From: Caulobacteraceae bacterium
Lineage (GTDB): Bacteria > Pseudomonadota > Alphaproteobacteria > Caulobacterales > Caulobacteraceae
Length of the DNA stretch: 8,688 bases
Assembly (NCBI GenBank): GCA_004144935.1
Contig: SDZP01000132.1
Coordinates: forward strand, 1-8,688
Reading direction: 5' to 3'
The notes under the pieces are model-generated. The model had not been told where the DNA came from. It was given only the letters and a program-made list of their open reading frames with translations, and searched no databases. The position numbers were made by a program, and so were the translations under genes. This document shows positions 1-5,580 of the stretch, piece after piece; positions within the stretch are counted from its first letter, which is position 1, and each line of letters begins with the position of its first letter.

Positions 1-177
1 CAGCTTGACCTGCAGCACGCCGATCTGGGCCTCGGACTGATGGACCCGGGCGCGGGCGCTGGCGACGGCCAGATCCTGGCCCGCCAGGAAGACGACGATC
101 CGCGCCTGGCCGTCGCCAGCGCCCGCGCCCGGGTCCATCAGTCCGAGGCCCAGATCGGCGTGCTGCAGGTCAAGCTG
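1..177. repeat. Perfect 72-bp inverted repeat (fold-back) at the window edge
   Basis: Bases 1-72 are the exact reverse complement of bases 106-177, with a 33-base spacer (73-105) between them. The right arm encodes the coiled-coil start of an HlyD-type adaptor and fits that family. The left arm is therefore the antisense copy, although its frame happens to stay open. The match breaks at 73/105. The inner ends, ggccag and ctggcc, are six-base complementary stretches that could have primed a fold-back. The repeat reaches base 1, so its true outer limit is not visible. A snap-back artefact at the end of a contig is the simplest explanation; a real palindromic duplication is the alternative. Confidence 0.9.
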
Positions 178-792
178 AGCGCCGCCCGTCGCGAATACGC
201 CCGGCTGGAAGGCCTGCAGGCCAGCAACTTCGTGGCCAAGCAGCGCATGGACCAGAAGATGGACGAGATCCGCGACTGGGAGGCCCAGATCGGCGCCCAG
301 CGGGCCGATGTCGCCACCGCCCGCGCCGCCCTGCGCGAGGCCGAGTACGCCCAGGAACTGACCGTCATCCGCGCCCCAGCCAACGGCCGCATCGCCCGCC
401 GCTATGCCAATCCAGGCGCCGGCGCCTCGACCCTGAACGTCTCGACGATGTTCGACCTCGAGCCGAACACCGCCCGCATCGTCCGCGCGGAGATCGTCGA
501 AGCCGACATCCCCAACGTCCGCGACGGCCAGGAGGTCGAGATCACCCCAGAATCGGATCCGGGCAAAGTCTATGTCGGCCGGGTGCTGCGCCGGGCGGGC
601 GTGTTCGGGGCCCGCAAGCTGGCCTCCGACGATCCCAGCCAACGCAGCGATGAGCGAGTGGTCGAGGTCGTCGTCTCCGCCGACGGCGCGCCGCTGCTGG
701 TCGGCCAGCGGGTGCTGGTCAAGTTCATGAAGCCGGGCTTCAAGGCCGGGGCGGCGCGCGCCAAGCCGAAGACGGACGCGGCGAAAAAGTAG
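67..792 (+). CDS. HlyD-family periplasmic adaptor subunit, 5' end missing
   Basis: This is the C-terminal part of a membrane-fusion (periplasmic adaptor) protein. Such proteins link an inner-membrane exporter to an outer-membrane channel. The visible protein starts with GQILARQEDDDPRLAVA, which resembles the end of the first lipoyl half-motif. A long Ala/Arg/Glu/Gln-rich helical hairpin follows, roughly bases 107-360. The second lipoyl half (VIRAPANGRIARRYANPGA) comes next, then a beta-barrel segment (ARIVRAEIVEADIPNVRDGQ) and a membrane-proximal end (LLVGQRVLVKF) with a Lys/Ala-rich tail. The signal peptide or membrane anchor and first lipoyl strand are absent. The frame is open back to base 1, with an ATG at 40, but both lie in the inverted copy described above. 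I therefore start at 67, where family-like sequence begins. The partner ABC or RND pump is not in the window, so the substrate cannot be named. Confidence 0.8.
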   Translation, partial: GQILARQEDDDPRLAVASARARVHQSEAQIGVLQVKLSAARREYARLEGLQASNFVAKQRMDQKMDEIRDWEAQIGAQRADVATARAALREAEYAQELTVIRAPANGRIARRYANPGAGASTLNVSTMFDLEPNTARIVRAEIVEADIPNVRDGQEVEITPESDPGKVYVGRVLRRAGVFGARKLASDDPSQRSDERVVEVVVSADGAPLLVGQRVLVKFMKPGFKAGAARAKPKTDAAKK

Positions 793-796
793 TGTT

Positions 797-959
797 CCTT
801 CTCCCGCTTGTCGGGAGAAGGTGGCCTCCGAAGGAGGTCGGATGAGGGCAGCGCCGACGGTGGCCGATTTCCACCGTGGCGTTCCTCTCGTCGTTTAAAG
901 CCGGCGCTGCCCTCATCCGGCGGCTGCGCCGCCACCTTCTCCCCACCAGCGGGAGAAGG
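797..959. repeat. Composite intergenic inverted repeat made of hairpins
   Basis: Two arms of about 60 bases (797-856 and 902-959) are inverted copies of each other. The outer part of each arm is itself a hairpin: ccttctcccg/cgggagaagg at 797-821 (10-bp stem, 5-base loop) and ccttctccc/gggagaagg at 935-959. The inner part is an 18-bp perfect pairing, 839-856 with 902-919. A small hairpin in each arm differs in sequence: cctcc-gaa-ggagg at 825-837 and ggcggc-tgc-gccgcc at 919-933. The centre holds acggtgg/ccaccgt (857-863/871-877). It resembles the dispersed hairpin repeats found between genes in Caulobacter-type genomes. There is no transposase and no coding content. Confidence 0.85.
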
Positions 960-972
960 GTAGGATCGCACC

Positions 973-1698
973 ATGCGCAAACGTCTCGATCTCCTGCTTG
1001 TCGACCTCGGCCTGTTCGATAGCCGGGCCAAGGCCCGCGCCGCCATCGAGGCGGGCGGGGTGAGCGTCGATGGACGGGCGGCCACGAAGGCCTCTCTGGC
1101 CGTGGAGGAGGGCGCCGAAATCAGCGCCGTGGCGGCGCACCCCTACGTCGGTCGCGGGGCGCTGAAACTGGATCACGCCCTGATCCTGTGGCCAGTGGCC
1201 GTGGAGGGCCGCACGGTGCTGGACGTCGGCGCCTCGACAGGCGGCTTTACCGAGGTCTGCCTGCTGCGCGGCGCGGGCCGGGTCTATGCGGTCGATGTCG
1301 GGCAGGGCCAGCTGCATCCGCGGGTCGCCGACGACCCGCGAGTCGTCGAGCTGTCCGGCCAGGACGCCCGGGCGCTCGACACCGACCTGATCCCGGATCC
1401 CCCGGGCCTGGTCGTCTGCGACCTCAGCTTCATCTCGGTGACCAAGGCGCTGGGGCCGGCCCTGGCGCTGGCGGCGGCCGGGGCGGACCTGGTGCTGCTG
1501 GTCAAGCCGCAGTTCGAGGCCGGCCGGGAGCGGGTGGGGAAGGGCGGCATCGTCAGCGATCCGGCCATCCGCAAGCACTGCCTCGAGACCGTCGCCGGCT
1601 GGGTCGCAGACCAGGGCTGGGCCGTCCAGGCCACCACCGACAGTCCGATCACCGGCGGCGACGGCAACCACGAATTCCTGCTATGGGCCCGCAAATAG
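973..1698 (+). CDS. tlyA: TlyA family rRNA (cytidine-2'-O)-methyltransferase
   Basis: Predicted S-adenosylmethionine-dependent 2'-O-methyltransferase of ribosomal RNA, 241 residues. TlyA proteins methylate C1920 of 23S rRNA and, in the longer type, also C1409 of 16S rRNA. Residues 1-60 form an S4 RNA-binding domain (RLDLLLVDLGLFDSRAKARA). After YVGRGALKL (58-66) comes an FtsJ/RrmJ-like Rossmann domain. The SAM loop is DVGASTGGFT (84-93), motif IV is DLSFIS (150-155), then KPQFE (178-182) and GNHEFLL (231-237). The K-D-K-E tetrad is inferred as K65, D150, K178 and E234. The length fits a compact TlyA. The ATG at 973 has AGGA at 962-965 with a 7-base spacer, directly after the intergenic repeat. 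The name haemolysin is historical. No partner gene is visible, and expression from its own promoter or from within the repeat is undetermined. Confidence 0.93.
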   Translation: MRKRLDLLLVDLGLFDSRAKARAAIEAGGVSVDGRAATKASLAVEEGAEISAVAAHPYVGRGALKLDHALILWPVAVEGRTVLDVGASTGGFTEVCLLRGAGRVYAVDVGQGQLHPRVADDPRVVELSGQDARALDTDLIPDPPGLVVCDLSFISVTKALGPALALAAAGADLVLLVKPQFEAGRERVGKGGIVSDPAIRKHCLETVAGWVADQGWAVQATTDSPITGGDGNHEFLLWARK

Positions 1699-1702
1699 AA
1701 AA

Positions 1703-1726
1703 CGGGCCCCGGTTTCCCGGGGCCCG
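1703..1726. terminator. Hairpin terminator between convergent tlyA and glycine-zipper genes
   Basis: A perfect 10-bp stem, cgggccccgg (1703-1712) with ccggggcccg (1717-1726), closes a 4-base loop. It starts 5 bases after the tlyA stop. Read on the minus strand it is followed by TTTTCTATTT, a good U-tract, so it should terminate the glycine-zipper transcript. On the plus strand there is no T-run, so its effect on tlyA is less certain. Confidence 0.75.
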
Positions 1727-1752
1727 CGTTCAGGTCTTCAGATCGCTGGCGA

Positions 1753-2175
1753 TCAATAGCGACCGCTGGGGCGCCACTCACCGTTGCGGTTGCGGCAGAC
1801 TTCAAAGCCTTTCCAGCGGCCGCCACGCTGTTCCTGCACCCAGCGGCAGTTGTCGCGGCGATAGCTGATCCGCTTGGGATAGCTGGAGCAGCGGACGTTC
1901 TTGCGACCGACTTCCTTGCCGGCGAAGGCGCCGACCGTACCGCCGACCAGGGCGCCTTCGCCACGGTTGCCGTCACCGGCCACCGCCGCGCCGAGCACGC
2001 CGCCGATCACGGCGCCGGCGACGGTGCCCTTGCGTTCGGCCTGCTTCTTCTCGGAATGACAGGGCGAGCTGCCGCGGCCGTAGTCGCGATAGGATTGCGC
2101 CGCCGCCACGGTGGGGGCGGTGAAGGCGGGGATGGCCAGGGCGGCCATGGCCGCCAGGGAAACGAGCTTGCGCAT
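1753..2175 (-). CDS. Exported glycine-zipper (2TM) domain protein
   Basis: A 140-residue protein. It starts with MRKLVSLAAMAALAIPAFTA and a likely signal peptidase I site at AAA-QS (about residue 26), so it should act in the periplasm or at the outer membrane. Residues 50-90 form a glycine-zipper segment (GTVAGAVIGGVLGAAVAG ... GALVGGTVGAFAG). This resembles the 17-kDa surface-antigen/OmpA-like 2TM domain, which packs two small-residue helices in a membrane. The C-terminal 50 residues are basic and aromatic, with three cysteines (C96, C110, C127); C39 precedes the zipper. The start is supported by AGAGAGGT at 2183-2190, 7 bases upstream. A longer frame upstream is only antisense to the methyltransferase gene. 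There is no lipobox, so it is probably not a lipoprotein. The exact role is unknown; envelope stability is the usual suggestion for this group. Confidence 0.85.
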   Translation of the reverse strand: MRKLVSLAAMAALAIPAFTAPTVAAAQSYRDYGRGSSPCHSEKKQAERKGTVAGAVIGGVLGAAVAGDGNRGEGALVGGTVGAFAGKEVGRKNVRCSSYPKRISYRRDNCRWVQEQRGGRWKGFEVCRNRNGEWRPSGRY

Positions 2176-2182
2176 AACAGAT

Positions 2183-2190
2183 ACCTCTCT
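2183..2190 (-). promoter_or_regulatory. Shine-Dalgarno that fixes the glycine-zipper start
   Basis: On the minus strand AGAGAGGT lies 7 bases before the ATG at 2175. It chooses this start over the much longer upstream open frame. Further up, a 13-base palindrome (ctggcc-c-ggccag, 2200-2212) lies in the gap shared with the divergent methyltransferase gene. I found no convincing -35/-10 pair there. Confidence 0.6.
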
Positions 2191-2295
2191 CTGCGTGGGC
2201 TGGCCCGGCCAGATCGCCGGGGGTCGCCTGGTGGATAATGACCGACGGTTCCTGAACGGGCGCTGACCAGCAGGTTCATCGATGTCGTCGCGGCC

Positions 2296-3600
2296 ATGGC
2301 TTGCGCCCGGACGCTCACCGCCATAACAGCTAGCCAACCGGCGGGTTCCGCCAGGAGCGAGCCTCTGACCACCACCCGTGACATTGAAATCACACGCATC
2401 GGCGCCCAGGGCGACGGAATCGGCGAGCGTGTCTTCGTTCCGCTGACCCTGCCGGGCGAAACCGTGACTGCCCGCATCGACGGCGAACGGGGCGAGGCCG
2501 AGGCCTGGCTGACGCAGAGTCCCGATCGCGTGCCGCCGCCCTGTCCGCACTTTGGCGTCTGCGGCGGCTGCGCCCTTCAGCACTGGGCGGCCGAGCCCTA
2601 TCTCGCCTGGAAGCGGGAGCGGGTCATCGAGGCCCTGTCCCGCGAACACATCGAAACCGAGGTGCTGGCCACCTTCGCCTCGCCGCCGGCGTCCCGCCGT
2701 CGCCTGGCCCTGCATGCGCGGGCGGCGAAGGGTGGGGCGGTGGTCGGCTTCAAGGCGCGGCGCAGCTGGACCCTCGTGCCGATCGAGGTCTGCCCGATCA
2801 GCGATCCGCGCCTGGTCGCCGCCCTGCCGGCGCTGCGGGCCCTGGCCCGGCCGTTCCTGGAACATCCCAAGTCCGCCCCGACCCTGCATGTCACCCTGAC
2901 CCGCACCGGCCTGGACGTCGACATTACCGGCGTCGAGGCCAAGAGCGGCGGCCTGTCCGCCGACGCCCGGCTGCGGGCGGCGATGATCGCCCAGGAACAC
3001 GACTTCGCCCGTGTCACCCTGGCCGGCGAGGCGGTCTATGTCGCCCGCGAGGCCGTGGTCACCCTGGGCGGCGCGCGGGTCGTGCTGCCCCCGGGCGCCT
3101 TCCTGCAGGCCGTGCCCCAGGCCGAGGCCGCGATGGCCGCCTTCGCGACCGAGGCGGTCGGCGGCGCGGCGCGTATCGCCGACCTGTTCTGCGGCGTCGG
3201 CACCTTCACCTTCCGGCTGGCCCAGGTCGGCACGGTGCTGGCGGTCGATTCCTCGGCCCCCGCCATCGCCGCCCTCAAGGCAGCCGCCGGCTCCGCGCCG
3301 GGCCTCAAGACCATCACCGCCGAGGCGCGCGACTTGACCAAGCGGCCGGTGCTGTCGCGCGAACTGGCCAAGATCGACGCGGTGGTCTTCGACCCGCCCA
3401 GGGCCGGCGCCCTCGAGCAGTCGGGCGAGATCGCCCGCTCGAAGGTGGCGCGCGTGGTCGGCGTCTCCTGCAACCCCGCCAGCTTCGCCCGCGACGCCCG
3501 GGTGCTGGTCGACGCCGGTTTCACCCTGGATCGGGTGCTGCCGGTCGACCAGTTCCTCTGGTCGCCGCACGTCGAGTTGGTCGGGGTGTTTTCGCGGTGA
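2296..3600 (+). CDS. Class I SAM-dependent RNA m5U methyltransferase (TrmA/RlmD-like)
   Basis: Predicted 5-methyluridine methyltransferase of tRNA or rRNA with an iron-sulfur cluster, 434 residues from the ATG at 2296. A short TRAM-like region (DIEITRIGAQGDGIGERVFV, 29-48) is followed by cluster cysteines C83, C89, C92 (CPHFGVCGGC) and C166. The catalytic part has the PGAFLQ loop (266-271), SAM motif DLFCGVGTFT (296-305), DPPRAG (366-371), nucleophile C392 in SCNP and the base E427 in HVEL. The first 23 residues look unlike the family, and the ATG at 2296 has no good ribosome site. AGGAG at 2353-2357 sits 7 bases before a CTG at 2365, which would give a 411-residue protein starting MTTTRDIEITRIG. 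I list the longest form but think the CTG is likelier. Whether the substrate is 23S U1939 or tRNA U54 cannot be told. Confidence 0.9.
   Translation: MACARTLTAITASQPAGSARSEPLTTTRDIEITRIGAQGDGIGERVFVPLTLPGETVTARIDGERGEAEAWLTQSPDRVPPPCPHFGVCGGCALQHWAAEPYLAWKRERVIEALSREHIETEVLATFASPPASRRRLALHARAAKGGAVVGFKARRSWTLVPIEVCPISDPRLVAALPALRALARPFLEHPKSAPTLHVTLTRTGLDVDITGVEAKSGGLSADARLRAAMIAQEHDFARVTLAGEAVYVAREAVVTLGGARVVLPPGAFLQAVPQAEAAMAAFATEAVGGAARIADLFCGVGTFTFRLAQVGTVLAVDSSAPAIAALKAAAGSAPGLKTITAEARDLTKRPVLSRELAKIDAVVFDPPRAGALEQSGEIARSKVARVVGVSCNPASFARDARVLVDAGFTLDRVLPVDQFLWSPHVELVGVFSR
2353..2357 (+). promoter_or_regulatory. Ribosome binding site pointing to a CTG start for the methyltransferase
   Basis: AGGAG lies inside the longer open frame, exactly 7 bases before the CTG at 2365-2367. 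The protein resembles the family only from just after that codon. The upstream ATG at 2296 has no comparable site. This is inference from spacing and family length. Confidence 0.45.
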
Positions 3601-4918
3601 CTCTCATCCTCCCCCGTTTACGGGGGAGGATGGGGAGGTCCAGCGCCGGCTCCTCGCCGTTCCGCCAGAAGGTATGCTTCTTGTGCAGGCAGGGCTCGGT
3701 CCCGGCCGGCAGGGGCGTGGCCGCCACCTGCATAGCGCCCGCCACCTTCATTTGAGGCCTGTGGGTCGGATTGGCCGTCGGGCCCCGCAATGACCCCGTG
3801 TCGGGCGTCGGCTTCACCGACCTGGCGGGGACGCCGAACAAATCCATCTGGTCGCCGGCCTTGGCCGGAACCTTGAAGGCCTCCAGGTCCATGGCCGGCA
3901 TCTCGCCGTCCAGGCCGAACCGGCGTTTGGCGGCGGCGAACCGGGCGGCGATCAGTTCGGCCACCGGGCCCTCGCCCATCTGCCGCCTGCCCCATTCGGC
4001 AGTGTAGTCGGCCCCGCCCCGGGTCTGGCGGATCAGCGACATCACCCGCGCCGCCCGGCCGGGATGGTCCGAGGACAGCCACTGCTGGAACAGCGAGGAG
4101 ATCTCCCGCGGCAGACGGATGACCACGTAGCCGGCGGTCGTCGCCCCCGCCTCGGCCGAGGCCTCCAGCACCGCCTCCAGCTCATGGTCGTTCAGCGCCG
4201 GGATGACCGGGGCGAACATCACCGCCGTCGGCACCCCGGCCGCGCTGAGGGCCTTTACCGCCTCCAGCCGCTTGCCGGGCGTGGCGGCGCGGGGCTCCAT
4301 GCTGCGGGCCAGCTTGCGGTCCAGGGTGGTGATCGATACCGCCACCCGGCACAGCCCCTCGGCGGCGGCGGGCCCCAGGATGTCGAGGTCGCGCAGGATC
4401 AGGGCCGACTTGGTGATCAGGGTGAAGGGGTGCTTGAAGCGGTAGAGCGTCTCGATGACCCGGCGGGTCACCCGCATCTTCCGCTCGGCCGGCTGGTAGG
4501 GGTCGGTGTCGCCGCCGATGTGGATGACCTGCGGCTGGTAGCTCTTCTTCGACAGTTCCTTGGCCAGCAATTCGTGGGCGAAGGGCTTGAAGAACAGCTT
4601 GCTTTCGAAATCGAGTCCGGGCGACAGGCCCAGATAGGCGTGGGCCGGCCGGGCATAGCAGTAGATGCAGCCGTGCTCACAGCCCCGGTAGGGGTTGATC
4701 GAGCGGTTGAAACCGATGTCGGGGCTGTCGTTGCTGGCGATGATGGTCTTGGCGTGATCGGCCTGGATCACCGTCCGCAGGGGCTTGGGTTTCTCGTCGT
4801 CGGCGGTCCAGCCGTCGTCGAAGTCCTCCCGCTGGGCGGTCAGGAAGCGGCTGGTGTCGTTGGTGCGGGCGCCGCGGCCCTTGGTCTGGAGCGGTATGGG
4901 AGGCACGAGCCAAAGCAT
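3521..4918 (-). CDS. PA0069-family radical SAM protein with an unusual C-terminal extension
   Basis: A radical SAM enzyme related to spore photoproduct lyase-like proteins; the reaction of this family is not established. From the ATG at 4918 it has 465 residues. The N-terminal PPIPLQTKGRGARTNDTSRF is a family hallmark. The cluster motif YRGCEHGCIYC places C80, C84 and C87 (CxxxCxxC). HIGGDTDPYQPAE and PFTLITKSALILRDLDIL follow, with further TIM-barrel strands (VAVSITTLD, VPTAVMFAPVIPALND). The family normally ends near the AFKVPAKAGDQMDLFG region. Here about 100 low-complexity, basic residues follow, reading through the hairpin at 3606-3631 and 80 bases antisense to the methyltransferase. The frame can also start at TTG 4936 or GTG 4906; no clear Shine-Dalgarno decides, and I chose the ATG. 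The catalytic core is intact. Confidence 0.88.
   Translation of the reverse strand: MLWLVPPIPLQTKGRGARTNDTSRFLTAQREDFDDGWTADDEKPKPLRTVIQADHAKTIIASNDSPDIGFNRSINPYRGCEHGCIYCYARPAHAYLGLSPGLDFESKLFFKPFAHELLAKELSKKSYQPQVIHIGGDTDPYQPAERKMRVTRRVIETLYRFKHPFTLITKSALILRDLDILGPAAAEGLCRVAVSITTLDRKLARSMEPRAATPGKRLEAVKALSAAGVPTAVMFAPVIPALNDHELEAVLEASAEAGATTAGYVVIRLPREISSLFQQWLSSDHPGRAARVMSLIRQTRGGADYTAEWGRRQMGEGPVAELIAARFAAAKRRFGLDGEMPAMDLEAFKVPAKAGDQMDLFGVPARSVKPTPDTGSLRGPTANPTHRPQMKVAGAMQVAATPLPAGTEPCLHKKHTFWRNGEEPALDLPILPRKRGRMRVTAKTPRPTRRAATRGTGRPAAPDPG
3606..3631. repeat. Strong hairpin repeat at the convergent gene ends
   Basis: An 11-bp perfect stem, atcctcccccg (3606-3616) with cgggggaggat (3621-3631), closes a ttta loop 5 bases after the methyltransferase stop. 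No T-run follows on either strand. It could stall both transcripts, or it may be a member of the dispersed GC-rich hairpin repeats. On the minus strand it lies inside the radical SAM frame and encodes ILPRKRGR. Confidence 0.7.
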
Positions 4919-4942
4919 ACGCCCGCATGCGAACAAAGCAAG

Positions 4943-4966
4943 AACCAGCCTTCGAAAGGTTTGGTT
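4943..4966. promoter_or_regulatory. Inverted repeat in the divergent spacer between the radical SAM and GT2 genes
   Basis: AACCA-g-CCTT (4943-4952) pairs with AAGG-tt-TGGTT (4956-4966) around a 3-base loop. The divergent spacer (4919-5019) is clearly richer in A/T than its neighbours and also holds a GTTAAC palindrome at 4964-4969. It must carry promoters for both genes. An operator is a guess; I see no standard -35/-10 pair. Confidence 0.3.
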
Positions 4967-5019
4967 AACGAAACGCGACGAAAGGCGAACATCGCTTCCC
5001 TTGCGGCCGGCGAACGGCC

Positions 5020-5580
5020 ATGAACGGCTCCATGATTTCCGTTGTCATCCCGACCCTGTTCTCCGCGGCCCATCTGGAAGCGGCCCTGACGCCGCTGGTT
5101 CGGGGGGCGATAGACGGGCTGGTCAGCGAGGTCATTCTCGTCGACGGCGGATCGACCGATGCGACCCTGGAGATCGGCGAGGACGCCGGCGCCAGGATCC
5201 TGCGGCTCGACGCCGGGCGCGGCGAACAGTTCCGGGCCGGCTGCGCGGCGGCCAAGGGCGACTGGCTGCTGGGCCTGCTGCCTTGGACCCGGCTGTCCCA
5301 GGACTGGATCGCCGCCACGGGGCGGCATACCGAGGCCGGGCCCGAGCGCGCGGCGGTGTTCACGCCGGTGTTTCCGGACACCGGGCCGATGTCGCGGCTT
5401 TCAGCCACCCTCAAGCGCATGGGCCGACCGGACGCCAGCTGGGGGATGCTGATCTCGACGAAGCTCTATGCCGAGGTCGGCGGCTACCGCGATACGCCGG
5501 CGCCGGATCGCGACCTCCTGGGCCGCGTCGGCGCGGCACGGCTGACGCGCCTGCCCGCCTCGATCTTCATCACCGCCTAG
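5020..5580 (+). CDS. GT2-fold glycosyltransferase-like protein, catalytic motifs degenerate
   Basis: A 186-residue protein with a glycosyltransferase family 2 N-terminus: SVVIPTLFSAAHLEAAL (7-23) and EVILVDGGSTDAT (37-49), the nucleotide-sugar binding half. GRGEQFRAGCAAAKGDWLL (66-84) matches the signature of the short TIGR04283-type glycosyltransferases. In those proteins the next residues are typically LHADT, carrying the metal-binding DxD equivalent. Here they are LLPWT (86-90), with no acidic pair. The later ED motif and aromatic acceptor region are replaced by APDRDLLGRVG (161-171). The protein is also shorter than the usual 200-plus residues. It is probably inactive as a sugar transferase, or has a changed role. 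The starts at 5020 and 5032 are both possible and neither has a good ribosome site. Its TAG overlaps the stop of the convergent transglycosylase gene. Confidence 0.8.
   Translation: MNGSMISVVIPTLFSAAHLEAALTPLVRGAIDGLVSEVILVDGGSTDATLEIGEDAGARILRLDAGRGEQFRAGCAAAKGDWLLGLLPWTRLSQDWIAATGRHTEAGPERAAVFTPVFPDTGPMSRLSATLKRMGRPDASWGMLISTKLYAEVGGYRDTPAPDRDLLGRVGAARLTRLPASIFITA

Noticed and set aside
913..1671. Minus-strand 252-codon open frame
   Set aside because: It is antisense to tlyA and begins in the intergenic repeat; no motif.
2219..2258. Possible sigma factor promoter (ggaacc or cattat boxes) upstream of the glycine-zipper gene
   Set aside because: No pair with correct spacing fits either a sigma-70 or an ECF consensus; chance matches are likely.
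2176..3570. Minus-strand open frame of about 465 codons running in frame into the glycine-zipper gene
   Set aside because: It is antisense to the well-supported methyltransferase gene, is Gly/Arg/Gln-rich without domains, and the signal peptide plus ribosome site at 2175 mark the true start.
4064..5023. Plus-strand 319-codon open frame
   Set aside because: It is antisense to the radical SAM gene, has low-complexity Gly/Val/Gln-rich composition and no recognisable motif; a shadow of high GC content.
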